NCBI GenBank assembly: GCA_026397915.1
Contig: JAPLTX010000008.1
Coordinates: 62,001 to 126,000 of the forward strand
Reading direction: 5' to 3'
Length of the DNA stretch: 64,000 nucleotides
Source of the DNA: Verrucomicrobiota bacterium
GTDB taxonomy: Bacteria > Verrucomicrobiota > Verrucomicrobiia > CAIQCK01
This document shows, one piece after another, positions 8,735 through 16,922 of this stretch. The number at the start of each line of letters is the position of its first letter. Within the stretch, counting starts at the first letter, position 1. The translations under genes were made by a program, and so were the position numbers. The notes beneath the pieces are model-generated. The model was given only the letters and a program-made list of their open reading frames with translations, was not told the DNA's origin and ran no database searches.

Positions 8735-10129
8735 ATGACCAGAATAAAACCGTTGTTAAGCATCCTCGGTTTCGTTTGCCTTGCTTCGGCGATCGCTTTG
8801 TCCGATGGGATCTGTGCCGACACCGGCGCTTCTTCCAAGCCGAACATCATCTTCATCCTCGCCGACGATATCGGCATTCCCGGCGTCGGTTGTTGTGGCG
8901 GGGCCTACAAGACGCCAAACCTCGACTCGCTCGCGGCGGGCGGCGTAAGGTTTGAGCGATGTTACTCCGCGCCGCTTTGCGCGCCGTCGCGTGCGCTGTG
9001 CATGTTCGGCCGCTACGCTTTCCGCACCGGCGTGCTCGACAACGGCTGTGGCGCGGCGGCGAAGCCGGACAAGGAAGTGTGCATCGCCAAGACGCTCAAA
9101 CAGGCCGGCTACGCCACCGCGCTCGCGGGCAAGTGGAGCCAGCTCTCATACCTCGAAACGGCCGAGGAAGGTTGCGCGTGGGGTTGGGATGAGTTCCTGC
9201 GCTGGGACAAGTCCAAGGGCGAACGCTACTGGAAGCCCGCGCTCAACAAGAACGGGCAGGCCGTGCCGGTGACCGACACGAGCTATGCGCCCGATATATT
9301 TCACGAGTTCGTCGTGGACTTCATCAAGCGTCACCGCGCCGGGCCATTCTTCGTCTATTACCCGACGACGCTCATTCACGGGCCGATCCTGGCAACGCCC
9401 GACAGCAAGGAAGGCAGCAAGGAGAAGGTCAAAAGTGCGCGAAAGAGCAAAGGCAAAGGCGATAATCCGCTCTACACCGACAACATCACTTACCTCGACA
9501 AGGTCGTCGGCAAGCTCGTTGCCACTCTCGACGAGATGAACCTGCGCGAGAAGACGCTTATTGTCTTCACCGGCGACAACGGCAGCGTGCCCGTCGGCAC
9601 CATCAACGGCCGCCCCGTGGACGGCCGCAAGAGTCAGATGAACGAAGGCGGCAGCCGCGTGCCGCTTATTGCAAACTGGAAAGGTGTGACGCCCGCCGGC
9701 CGCGTGCTGAAGGACCTCGTCGGCTTCAGCGACTTCTATGCGACGTTCACCGAACTGGCCGGCGCGAAGCTGCCGGAAGGCGTGACGTATGACAGCCGGA
9801 GCTTCGCGTCGCAACTGCGCGGTGAGAAAGGCAAGCCGCGCGAGTGGACTTACGTGCAACTCGGCGCGAAGTGGTATGCCCGCAACGACGGTTGGAAACT
9901 GACCGAGAGCGGCCAACTCTTCGATATGAAGGACGCGCCGTTCGCGCAGAAGCCGGTTTCCGTCGATTCGCAAAACGCCGAAGCCAACGTCGCGCGCGAG
10001 CAATTGCAGGGCGTGCTCGACAAGCTCAATCCTGCGGCTGGCGAAACCAAGACGCGCAAGAAGGCCGACGGCGACAAGAAGCAAAAGAAGCAGCGCAAGA
10101 AAGCGAAGAAAGACGCAGCAACCACATAA
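8735..10129 (+). CDS. Sulfatase 1 (divergent active site, GKWS)
   Basis: Exported type I (formylglycine-dependent) sulfatase. ATG 8735 is chosen because GGAG lies 5 bases upstream; a TTG is in frame at 8720. A signal peptide of about 29 residues precedes KPNIIFILADDIG with its metal-binding Asp pair. The maturation motif is CAPSR (Cys82) followed by ALCMFGR. The usual GKWH reads AGKWSQL here, so the active-site His is replaced by Ser. The later TGDNGS and the Lys before NEGGSRVPLI are kept. The last 25 residues are strongly Lys-rich (KKQKKQRKKAKK). It is a close tandem paralogue of the next gene, 12 bases downstream. Substrate unknown. Confidence 0.92.
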   Translation: MTRIKPLLSILGFVCLASAIALSDGICADTGASSKPNIIFILADDIGIPGVGCCGGAYKTPNLDSLAAGGVRFERCYSAPLCAPSRALCMFGRYAFRTGVLDNGCGAAAKPDKEVCIAKTLKQAGYATALAGKWSQLSYLETAEEGCAWGWDEFLRWDKSKGERYWKPALNKNGQAVPVTDTSYAPDIFHEFVVDFIKRHRAGPFFVYYPTTLIHGPILATPDSKEGSKEKVKSARKSKGKGDNPLYTDNITYLDKVVGKLVATLDEMNLREKTLIVFTGDNGSVPVGTINGRPVDGRKSQMNEGGSRVPLIANWKGVTPAGRVLKDLVGFSDFYATFTELAGAKLPEGVTYDSRSFASQLRGEKGKPREWTYVQLGAKWYARNDGWKLTESGQLFDMKDAPFAQKPVSVDSQNAEANVAREQLQGVLDKLNPAAGETKTRKKADGDKKQKKQRKKAKKDAATT

Positions 10130-10141
10130 GGAACACCCACC

Positions 10142-11449
10142 ATGAAACGAACTCTCCAACTCCTCCTTCCGTGTCTTCTGTGTGTTCCGTGGTCCGCCAG
10201 CGCCGCTGATCCGCAAAAACCCAACATCCTTTTCATCCTCTCCGACGACTACGGCCTCGACGGCGTCAGTTGCTATGGCTCGGACCGGTTCAAGGGCAAG
10301 ACGCCGAACCTTGACAAGCTCGCCGCGACGGGCACGCGCTTCACGCAATGTTACGCGATGCCGCTTTGCGGGCCGTCGCGCTGCACGATCAACACGGGCC
10401 GCTACGGTTTCCGCACCGGCGGCTCGACAAACGGATCGGCGGGTCGGCCGTCGTTCAAGGACGAGCCGTCGCTCGCGCGCACGATGAAGCAAGCCGGCTA
10501 CGTCACCGGCATGGCGGGCAAGTGGCGGCAGATGGGCGATACGCCGGGCGACTGGGGATTCGACGAATGGCTCACCGACCCGACCGCGGGCGGGTGGTAT
10601 TGGAGGACGAGCTACACCAAGAACGGCCAACTCGTCGAGACCAAGCAGGACGTTTACTGCCCCGACGCGTGCATGGACTTCACGCTGGACTTTATCCGGC
10701 GGCACCGCGAGCAACCGTTCTATTTCTATTACCCGACGCATCTCGTCCACGGCCCGATCCTGCGCACGCCAGACAGCAAGGGCGATGGCAAGAAGGATTT
10801 CTACGACGACAACGTTGCTTATCTCGACAAGCAGGTCGGCCAGCTCGTCGCCGAACTCGACAAGCTCGGCCTGCGCGAGAAAACGCTCATCGTGTTCACC
10901 GGCGACAACGGCACCGCGCGGTTCGGCGCCGACCGCTCAATCATCAACGGCCGCAAGATCAACGGCCAGAAAGGCACCGTGCTTGAAGGCGGCAGCCGTG
11001 TGCCGCTCATCGCGAGATGGAAAGGCACGATGCCCGCAGGCAAGGTCCTCAACGACCTGGTGGACTTCAGCGACTTCTTCGCGACGTTCGCCGAACTGGC
11101 CGGCGCGAAGATGCCGGAGGGCGTGACATTCGACAGCCGCAGTTTCGCGCCGCAACTGCGAGGCGAAAAAGGCACACCGCGCGACTGGATCTTCGTCCAG
11201 CTCGGCCCGAAGTGGTATGCTCGCGAGCAAGGCTTCAAGCTCACCCAGAGCGGTGAGTTGTTCGACATGAGCGACGCGCCGTTCGTGGAAAAGCTGGTTG
11301 CTGCCGATTCCGCGAGCGACGAAGCCAAAGCCGCCCGCGCGCGCCTGCAAGCCGTCCTCGACAAGCTCAGTCCCGCCAAGGGCAAAGTCGCGTCTGACGA
11401 GCCGAAGAAAGGCAAGGCCGGCAAGAAGCGCAAGCGAAAGCAAGCGTGA
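10142..11449 (+). CDS. Sulfatase 2 (tandem paralogue, GKWR)
   Basis: Exported type I sulfatase of 435 residues. Signal peptide LLPCLLCVPWSASA, then KPNILFILSDDYG. The formylglycine motif is CGPSR (Cys76). The GKWH position reads AGKWRQM, again without His. FTGDNGT and the Lys before VLEGGSRVPLI are present. It shares long stretches with sulfatase 1 (for example YYPT-LxHGPIL-TPDSK, EGGSRVPLIA-WKG, PEGVT-DSRSFA-QLRGEKG), so the pair arose by tandem duplication. The C-terminus is Lys-rich (KKGKAGKKRKRKQA). Its signal-peptide coding sequence contains a 28-base repeat unit also found in sulfatase 7. A possible terminator follows. Confidence 0.92.
   Translation: MKRTLQLLLPCLLCVPWSASAADPQKPNILFILSDDYGLDGVSCYGSDRFKGKTPNLDKLAATGTRFTQCYAMPLCGPSRCTINTGRYGFRTGGSTNGSAGRPSFKDEPSLARTMKQAGYVTGMAGKWRQMGDTPGDWGFDEWLTDPTAGGWYWRTSYTKNGQLVETKQDVYCPDACMDFTLDFIRRHREQPFYFYYPTHLVHGPILRTPDSKGDGKKDFYDDNVAYLDKQVGQLVAELDKLGLREKTLIVFTGDNGTARFGADRSIINGRKINGQKGTVLEGGSRVPLIARWKGTMPAGKVLNDLVDFSDFFATFAELAGAKMPEGVTFDSRSFAPQLRGEKGTPRDWIFVQLGPKWYAREQGFKLTQSGELFDMSDAPFVEKLVAADSASDEAKAARARLQAVLDKLSPAKGKVASDEPKKGKAGKKRKRKQA
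10167..10194 (+). repeat. Interspersed TTCCGTGT-type repeat inside a signal-peptide coding region
   Basis: A 28-base unit (TTCCGTGTCTTCTGTG...) matches 19501-19528 at 27 of 28 positions. In both places it encodes LPCLLC-x-PW of a sulfatase signal peptide in the same frame, although the two sulfatases are otherwise divergent. From memory, units of this kind are common intergenic repeats in Verrucomicrobia and relatives. Confidence 0.7.
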
Positions 11450-11520
11450 AGCAAACTCTACCTCAGCCGGGCGCGAGAGTTGTGGCACGGTGGAGGAATC
11501 GCAGACTTGTATTTCCGTCG

Positions 11521-11563
11521 GTTCGGAGTAGAAAGCGCAGCAGCGCCGAACGGATTTTTCTTT
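11521..11563 (+). terminator. Possible rho-independent terminator after sulfatase 2
   Basis: GTTCGG at 11521-11526 pairs with CCGAAC at 11546-11551, enclosing a smaller GCGC/GCGC hairpin, and is followed by TTTTT at 11555-11559. The distance from the sulfatase 2 stop (11449) suits a terminator. The T-run ends at the proposed GTG start of the next gene, so one of these two assignments may need shifting. Confidence 0.35.
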
Positions 11564-12172
11564 GTGAAGAAACTGATTTTCGTCTTCTGTCTGGCTGTGC
11601 CAACAATCATGGCGCAGGATCCAACAACGGGCAACGTTGTGCCCGAATTTGCCGCGGAGTGGCGTGTGACCGGCATGATTCGCCGGGGAAGTCACGCCGA
11701 AGCAAGCTTGGAGAGAACCGGCGTGCGGGCGCGATTTGTGCGCGAAGGCGACCAGTTGTCCGGTGGCGTCACCGTGATGCAGGTGGATTACAACAACCGC
11801 AGCGTGACGCTGGCCAAAGGGAATGAAACGGCCGTCATTCAGCCCGAGAACATTATGGCGGCTCCGCCTCCGCCGCCGAAAGCCATCGGCATGTCGCAAC
11901 AGCCAAAGAACAAAGATGGCAAGACAGGCCTGTGGCCGAACCCACCGCAAAAGCCGACGGCGATGCGTGACGGCAACGGTCGCTGGCATATCGTGCTTCC
12001 TAACGGTCACTCGGAGGACATGCACGCGTATGCGGAGAAATACGGTGGCGTCAAGGGTGCGACGGACTATCTCAAGGACCACTTGCAGACGCCGCACAGG
12101 CCTGAACGCGAGGAATACCACAAGCAACAGTTGGAGGCCCTCAAGCAAATGCAAGCGGCAGGCATAAGATGA
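11564..12172 (+). CDS. Small exported protein, unknown function
   Basis: About 202 residues from a GTG start at 11564. This start is chosen because it yields a clean signal peptide (KKLIFVFCLAVPTIMA); the upstream in-frame codons to 11480 do not look coding. The mature protein has a short beta-rich segment (RGSHAEASLERTGVRARFV; GVTVMQVDYNNRSVTLAKGNE), a Pro-rich linker (APPPPPKA), and a C-terminal region with WHIVLPNGHSEDMHAYAEKYGG. The beta segment, with its V-x-V-D-x-x-x-R-S-V-T-L rhythm, recalls the pilus or secretion accessory domains seen in PVC bacteria (PilP/GspC-like), but this is only a resemblance. It is bracketed by terminator-like hairpins, so it is probably a single-gene transcript. 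Confidence 0.65.
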   Translation: MKKLIFVFCLAVPTIMAQDPTTGNVVPEFAAEWRVTGMIRRGSHAEASLERTGVRARFVREGDQLSGGVTVMQVDYNNRSVTLAKGNETAVIQPENIMAAPPPPPKAIGMSQQPKNKDGKTGLWPNPPQKPTAMRDGNGRWHIVLPNGHSEDMHAYAEKYGGVKGATDYLKDHLQTPHRPEREEYHKQQLEALKQMQAAGIR

Positions 12173-12209
12173 TTCACCGGTTGCCCTCGCTCATCGCGGT
12201 TATTGGTGT

Positions 12210-12241
12210 CCCAGCCGCCCATGCGACGGCGGGATTTTTTT
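12210..12241 (+). terminator. Rho-independent terminator
   Basis: CCC-A-GCCG (12210-12217) pairs with CGGC-GGG (12227-12233), giving a 7-bp GC-rich stem with one bulged A and a 9-base loop. It is followed by ATTTTTTT. It lies 37 bases after the stop of the small exported protein and 9 bases before sulfatase 3, so it should separate the two transcripts. Confidence 0.7.
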
Positions 12242-12250
12242 AGCAACTCC

Positions 12251-13651
12251 ATGAAATCTCATCGTTTCATCCAATCATGTGCCGCCGCCGTTTTATTCGC
12301 CGTCAGCTTTATTCCGGCAAACGCCACCGGGGAACGCCCGAACATCATCGTCATCCTCGCCGACGATCTCGGCTACGGCGATCTTGCCTGCTACGGGCAT
12401 CCGAGCATTCGCACGCCGAACCTCGACCGCATGGCGGCGCAGGGCATGCGCTTCACCGATTTCTACGTCGCGGCGGAGGTCTGCACGCCGAGCCGGGCCG
12501 CGTTGATGACGGGCCGGCTGCCGATCCGCAACGGCATGTGCAGTGACAAACGCCGCGTGCTTTTCCCAAACTCCGCCGGCGGCCTGCCCGCGAGCGAGAT
12601 CACCATCGCGCGGATGCTGAAAGCACGCGGTTACGCCACGGGCTGCGTCGGCAAGTGGCATCTCGGTCATCACCCGCAGTTCCTGCCCACCAGCCACGGT
12701 TTCGATTCCTACTTCGGCATTCCCTACTCGAACGACATGGATCGCGATGCGAGCGCCGGGCCGAAGGGGCGCGCGGCGTTCTTCGCGCCGAAGAGCGAGT
12801 ATTGGAAGCCACCGTTTATGCGCGACACTGCCGTGCTCGAACGCGGCCCCGACCAGACCCAGCTCACGCCGCGTTACACCGCCGAGGCGCTGAAGTTCAT
12901 CCGCGCCAACAAGGCGAAACCGTTCTTCCTCTACTTCGCCCACAACTTCCCGCACGTGCCGCTGTTCGCTTCGGAGAAGTTCCACGGCAAGAGCCGACGC
13001 GGGCTTTACGGCGACGTGGTGGAGGAACTCGACTGGAGCGTCGGCCGGGTGCTCGACACGTTGCGCGCTGAAGGACTGGCGGAGAACACGCTGGTCTTCT
13101 TCACGAGCGACAACGGCCCGTGGCTGATCTTCGACACGCACGGCGGTTCGGCCGGTCCGTTGCGCGACGGCAAAGGCTCGACGTGGGAAGGCGGCATGCG
13201 CGAGCCGGGCATCGCATGGTGGCCCGGCCGGATCAAGCCCGGCATCGTCAACCATGAGTTGGCCAGTTCGCTCGACCTATTACCAACGTTCGCCGCGCTC
13301 GCCGGCGCGATGCTCCCACGCGATCTGCTCCTCGACGGCGTTGACATGTCGCCGCTGCTCTTCGGCGCCGGCCCAAGCAAACGCGAGGTGATGTTTTACT
13401 ATCGCGGCACGCAGCTTTTCGCCGTGCGCAAGGGACCGTTCAAGGCGCACTTCATCACGCGCTCCGGCTACGACAAGGATCCGCCCGCGCCGCACGACCC
13501 GCCGTTGCTGTTCCACCTCGGCCGCGATCCGGGCGAGCGGTTCGACGTGGCCAAGGACCATCCTGACGTGCTCGCTGACATCGCGAAGGAAGTGGAGCGC
13601 CATCGCGCCACTGTCACGCCTGTGCAGTCACAGCTTGAGGACTCGAAGTGA
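12251..13651 (+). CDS. Sulfatase 3
   Basis: Exported type I sulfatase, arylsulfatase/GALNS-like in its motif set. Start ATG 12251 gives the signal peptide [36 protein letters not shown] is the N-terminal metal-site strand. The formylglycine motif is [12 protein letters not shown] (Cys78). VGKWHLGH keeps both Lys and His. FFTSDNGPW supplies the calcium-site Asp/Asn, and the catalytic Lys lies in [11 protein letters not shown]. About 466 residues is normal. It lies just after a terminator and overlaps the next gene by 4 bases (GTGA), so it probably starts a new operon. The substrate cannot be inferred. Confidence 0.94.
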   Translation: MKSHRFIQSCAAAVLFAVSFIPANATGERPNIIVILADDLGYGDLACYGHPSIRTPNLDRMAAQGMRFTDFYVAAEVCTPSRAALMTGRLPIRNGMCSDKRRVLFPNSAGGLPASEITIARMLKARGYATGCVGKWHLGHHPQFLPTSHGFDSYFGIPYSNDMDRDASAGPKGRAAFFAPKSEYWKPPFMRDTAVLERGPDQTQLTPRYTAEALKFIRANKAKPFFLYFAHNFPHVPLFASEKFHGKSRRGLYGDVVEELDWSVGRVLDTLRAEGLAENTLVFFTSDNGPWLIFDTHGGSAGPLRDGKGSTWEGGMREPGIAWWPGRIKPGIVNHELASSLDLLPTFAALAGAMLPRDLLLDGVDMSPLLFGAGPSKREVMFYYRGTQLFAVRKGPFKAHFITRSGYDKDPPAPHDPPLLFHLGRDPGERFDVAKDHPDVLADIAKEVERHRATVTPVQSQLEDSK

Positions 13652-13962
13652 CTGCGGCGTTTCATTGCGCGCGCTGCGGCGAATGCTGCCGGATTCCGGG
13701 GCAGATTCATCTGACCGATGCCGACATCACGCGGTTGGCGGCGTTGTTGAAGCTCACCGAGCAAGAATTCATCCAGCGTTACACCGACCTGGCGCGCGAC
13801 CGGCGTGATCTCGCCATCAAAGGCGATCCCGCGTCGCCGTGCCTGTTCCTGAACGGGAACGACTGCACCGTTTATGCCGCGAGACCGGAGCAGTGCGCGG
13901 GCTATCCAGTGAAGTGGAACAATCCCGGCTGGGAGAGAATCTGCCGGCCAAAGCCGCAGTAA
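13648..13962 (+). CDS. YkgJ-family cysteine-cluster protein
   Basis: A 104-residue cytoplasmic-type protein with the Cys pattern of the YkgJ/Fe-S-or-zinc cluster family: [13 protein letters not shown] at the N-terminus, then [21 protein letters not shown] and a final Cys near the end (ERICRP). Family members bind a metal cluster through these cysteines; their cellular role is poorly known. It starts with GTG at 13648, overlapping the stop of sulfatase 3 (GTGA), so it is translationally coupled to it. It has no signal peptide, unlike its neighbours. A role in cofactor or enzyme maturation for the exported sulfatases would be speculation. Confidence 0.86.
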   Translation: MTAAFHCARCGECCRIPGQIHLTDADITRLAALLKLTEQEFIQRYTDLARDRRDLAIKGDPASPCLFLNGNDCTVYAARPEQCAGYPVKWNNPGWERICRPKPQ

Positions 13963-13983
13963 TCGTCACGCTAAGACCACGTC

Positions 13984-15453
13984 ATGAAACACCTCTCGTT
14001 CTTCCTCGTGTTGCTGTGTGGCCTCAGCGGCAGTGTTGCCTCTGACACGCAGCAGAAACCTAACATTATCTTCATCCTCGGCGACGACATGGGCATCGGC
14101 GACTTCGGTTGCTACAACGCCGACTCGAAAACCCCGACGCCCGCCGTGGACCGGCTTGCGCGCGAAGGCGTGCGGTTCACCGACGCGCACAGCGGTTCGG
14201 CGGTCTGTTCGCCGACGCGCTACGGCATCCTCACGGGCCGTTACGCGTGGCGCACGCGGCTGAAGCGCGGCGTGCTTGTCCCCTACGACCCGCCGCTCAT
14301 TGAAGCCGGCCGGCTCACCGTGCCTGCGCTGCTGCGTCAGCACGGCTACGCCACCGCCTGCATCGGCAAATGGCACCTCGGCTGGCAATGGCCGCGTCCG
14401 GACAAGAACGGTCCGCCGGATTTCACCCAGCCCATCGCCGAAGGCCCGACCACGCGCGGCTTCGACTATTACTTCGGCACCGACGTGCCAAATTACCCGC
14501 CCTACTGCTTTATCGAGAACGACCGCACCGTCGGCCAGCCCACCGCGCAGAAGACGGAGCAGAACCTCGATGGCCGGCCCGGCCCGATGCTGCCCGGCTG
14601 GAAGTTTGACGAAATCCTACCGACGCTCGCCCGCCGCGCCGTGGACTACGTCGGCCAGCGCGCCGCCGACGGCAAGCCGTTCTTCCTCTACTTCACGCTC
14701 ACCTCTCCGCACGAGCCGGTCGCGCCGTCGGCGCGGTTCCGCGGCAAAAGCGGCATCTCGGCCATTGCCGATTTCATCATGGAAACCGATTGGGCCGTCG
14801 GCGAGGTGCTCGCCGCGCTCGACCGCCACAAGCTCGCCGGCAACACGCTGGTCTTCTTCGCCGCTGACAACGGCCATTCGCCCTACACGGACATGCAGTC
14901 GTTGATCAAGGCCGGCCACAAGCCGAGCGGCCCGTTGCGCGGCCACAAGGGCGACATCTACGAAGGCGGCCATCGCGAGCCGTTGGTGGCGCGCTGGCCC
15001 GGAAAAACTCCCGCCGGCCGCGTCTGCGACGAAACCGTCTGTCACGGCGATCTCATGGCTACCGTCGCCGCGATTCTCGGCGCAAAGCTGCCCGATGACG
15101 CCGCCGAGGACAGCTTCAACATCCTGCCCGCGCTCCTCGGTGAGAAGCGTGACGCGCCTTTGCGGCCATTCACCATCCATCACAGCGGCAACGGCATCTT
15201 CGCCATCCGCGAAGGGCCGTGGAAACTCATCCCGCCGCAAACGCTGCCTGCGCCAGCGCGCGTAGCGCGAGCCGCAAAAACGGCCAAAGCCAAAGCCGCG
15301 AAACCGACCGTGATCAACGTCCCCGGCCAGCTTTACAACCTTGCCGACGATCTCGCCGAAACAAAAACCCTCTACACCGAAAAGCCCGACCTCGTGAAGA
15401 AGATGTCGGCGTTGCTTGAACAAGTCCGGGAGAAAGGAAGAAGCCGTCCATGA
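13984..15453 (+). CDS. Sulfatase 4
   Basis: Exported type I sulfatase of 489 residues. The signal peptide ends near GSVAS. KPNIIFILGDDMGIGD carries the metal Asp pair. The maturation motif is CSPTRYGILTGRYAWRT (Cys75). IGKWHLGW, FFAADNGHS and the Lys in RGHKGDIYEGG complete the active-site set. A Lys/Ala-rich insert (AKTAKAKAAKPT) sits near residue 430. The C-terminus EKGRSRP is shared with sulfatase 11. The codons for EKG also provide an AAAGGA sequence before the overlapping start of sulfatase 5. It belongs to the same subgroup as sulfatases 6 and 11 (AYAW/YY after the GR of the motif; SPHEPV/INVHVP-type histidine region). Confidence 0.94.
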   Translation: MKHLSFFLVLLCGLSGSVASDTQQKPNIIFILGDDMGIGDFGCYNADSKTPTPAVDRLAREGVRFTDAHSGSAVCSPTRYGILTGRYAWRTRLKRGVLVPYDPPLIEAGRLTVPALLRQHGYATACIGKWHLGWQWPRPDKNGPPDFTQPIAEGPTTRGFDYYFGTDVPNYPPYCFIENDRTVGQPTAQKTEQNLDGRPGPMLPGWKFDEILPTLARRAVDYVGQRAADGKPFFLYFTLTSPHEPVAPSARFRGKSGISAIADFIMETDWAVGEVLAALDRHKLAGNTLVFFAADNGHSPYTDMQSLIKAGHKPSGPLRGHKGDIYEGGHREPLVARWPGKTPAGRVCDETVCHGDLMATVAAILGAKLPDDAAEDSFNILPALLGEKRDAPLRPFTIHHSGNGIFAIREGPWKLIPPQTLPAPARVARAAKTAKAKAAKPTVINVPGQLYNLADDLAETKTLYTEKPDLVKKMSALLEQVREKGRSRP

Positions 15454-16922
15454 AAGTTTCCCAATGGCTCACCCTCGCTGCCGTGCTGTTCGCGCCATCG
15501 CTCCACGCGCAGACGTCGGAGAAGCCGGATATTTTGCTCCTCATGCCGGACCAAATGCGCGGGGATTGCCTGTCCGTCCTCGGTCATCCAGTCGTTCGCA
15601 CACCGCAGTTGGACGAACTCGCGCGGCAGGGAACGCTGTTCCGGCGGGCGTATTCCACCGTGCCGTCATGCATCCCGGCGCGCTACGCGTTGCTGACCGG
15701 CACGTCGCCGCAAGCCAGCGGAGTTGTGGGCTACGGCGCGCGGCCGATCACGACGCCGACACTACCGGGGCTGCTGGCCGACGCCGGTTATGCCACCGTG
15801 TTGATTGGCCGTAACATGCACCAGTTGCCCAAGAGCGGCGCCTGCGGTTATCAGAAACAAATCCTCGGCTCGACCTACGTGGCGGACGACGACTACGACG
15901 CTGACCTCAAGAAGGCCGCGCCGGATTGCGGCGGCATTCGCAACGTGATCGCGAAACTGGGGCTGAACTGCAACCTCTGGCCCGCCGCGCCGTGGCCTCT
16001 CGCCGACGATCTGCACCCGACTGCGTGGATCGTCCGGCAATCCCGACAGGTCGTGAACGCCACGCCCGCCGCGAAGCCGTTATTCCTGACCGCATCGTTC
16101 TACGCGCCGCATCCGCCGTTGTTCCCGCCGAAGAAGTTCTTCGACGCGCTCATGAAAAAGGAGTTGCCGCGTCCGGCCCACGGCGACTGGGTGGACTGGG
16201 CAGCGCTTTCACCGACCGGCGACAAAGGCGGTCATCGCGTGCGGCTGGAAGGCGATGCGTTGCGGCGCGCGCAGGCCGGTTACTTCGGGTTGATCGAGCA
16301 CCTTGACGAGCAGTTCGGTCCGCTGATCGCCGACTTCAAGGCGCGCAGCGAGAAGGCCGGGCGCGCGTGGGTCATCGTGGTCTCCTCCGACCACGGCGAA
16401 CTGCTCGGCGACCACGGTTATTTCCGCAAGTGCGAGCCGTATGAAGGCGCCGCCAACATCCCGTTCATCATCCGCGGCTCGCCGTCGCTCGGCTTCAAGC
16501 CCGGCGGACGTTGCGATCAGCCGGTCTGTCTCGAAGACATTCTGCCGACGTTGGTGGAACTGGCGGGCGTCAGCCGTCCAAAATCCGCCGACGGTGTCAG
16601 CCTAGTGCCGGTGTTGCGCGGCGCGGGCCGCGTGACGCGCGACTGGCTGCACTTCGAACACTCGCCTTGCTACGGCCCGGCGCAGGCGTTTCATGCGCTT
16701 ACCGACGGCCGTTTCAAATACATCTGGCGTCCCGCCGACGGCACGGAGCAGTTGTTCGACCTGGACCAAGACCCGCGCGAGGAGCACGACCTGTCGAAGT
16801 CCCCCGCGGTGAAACAATGGCGCCAGCGCCTCGTCCTGCGACTGGCCGGCCGCCCCGAAGGTTTTTCCGACGGCGAGCGTCTCGTTCCCACGCGACCGTA
16901 TCCCGCCGTGCAGAAGAAATGA
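15450..16922 (+). CDS. Sulfatase 5 (choline-sulfatase/IdS-like branch)
   Basis: Exported type I sulfatase of 490 residues that differs from its neighbours. After the signal peptide (ending SLHAQ) comes KPDILLLMPDQMRGDCLSVLG, the DQMR style of choline-sulfatase and iduronate-2-sulfatase relatives. The maturation motif is CIPARYALLTG (Cys74), with Ala in the fourth place. The GKWH region is IGRNMHQL. VSSDHGELLGDHGYFRKCEPYEGAANIPFI is typical of that branch (seen near residues 310-340). The ATG overlaps the stop of sulfatase 4 (ATGA), and sulfatase 6 overlaps its own stop the same way, so three sulfatases form one coupled run. Substrate unknown. Confidence 0.93.
   Translation: MKVSQWLTLAAVLFAPSLHAQTSEKPDILLLMPDQMRGDCLSVLGHPVVRTPQLDELARQGTLFRRAYSTVPSCIPARYALLTGTSPQASGVVGYGARPITTPTLPGLLADAGYATVLIGRNMHQLPKSGACGYQKQILGSTYVADDDYDADLKKAAPDCGGIRNVIAKLGLNCNLWPAAPWPLADDLHPTAWIVRQSRQVVNATPAAKPLFLTASFYAPHPPLFPPKKFFDALMKKELPRPAHGDWVDWAALSPTGDKGGHRVRLEGDALRRAQAGYFGLIEHLDEQFGPLIADFKARSEKAGRAWVIVVSSDHGELLGDHGYFRKCEPYEGAANIPFIIRGSPSLGFKPGGRCDQPVCLEDILPTLVELAGVSRPKSADGVSLVPVLRGAGRVTRDWLHFEHSPCYGPAQAFHALTDGRFKYIWRPADGTEQLFDLDQDPREEHDLSKSPAVKQWRQRLVLRLAGRPEGFSDGERLVPTRPYPAVQKK

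Noticed and set aside
9146-10750. Minus-strand open frame of 534 codons opposite sulfatases 1 and 2
   Set aside because: Crosses a gene boundary on the other strand and shows only shadow composition.
15250-15290. Possible small palindrome (CGCGCGTAGCGCG) in the Lys/Ala insert of sulfatase 4
   Set aside because: Short and low in complexity in a GC-rich region; it could be chance.
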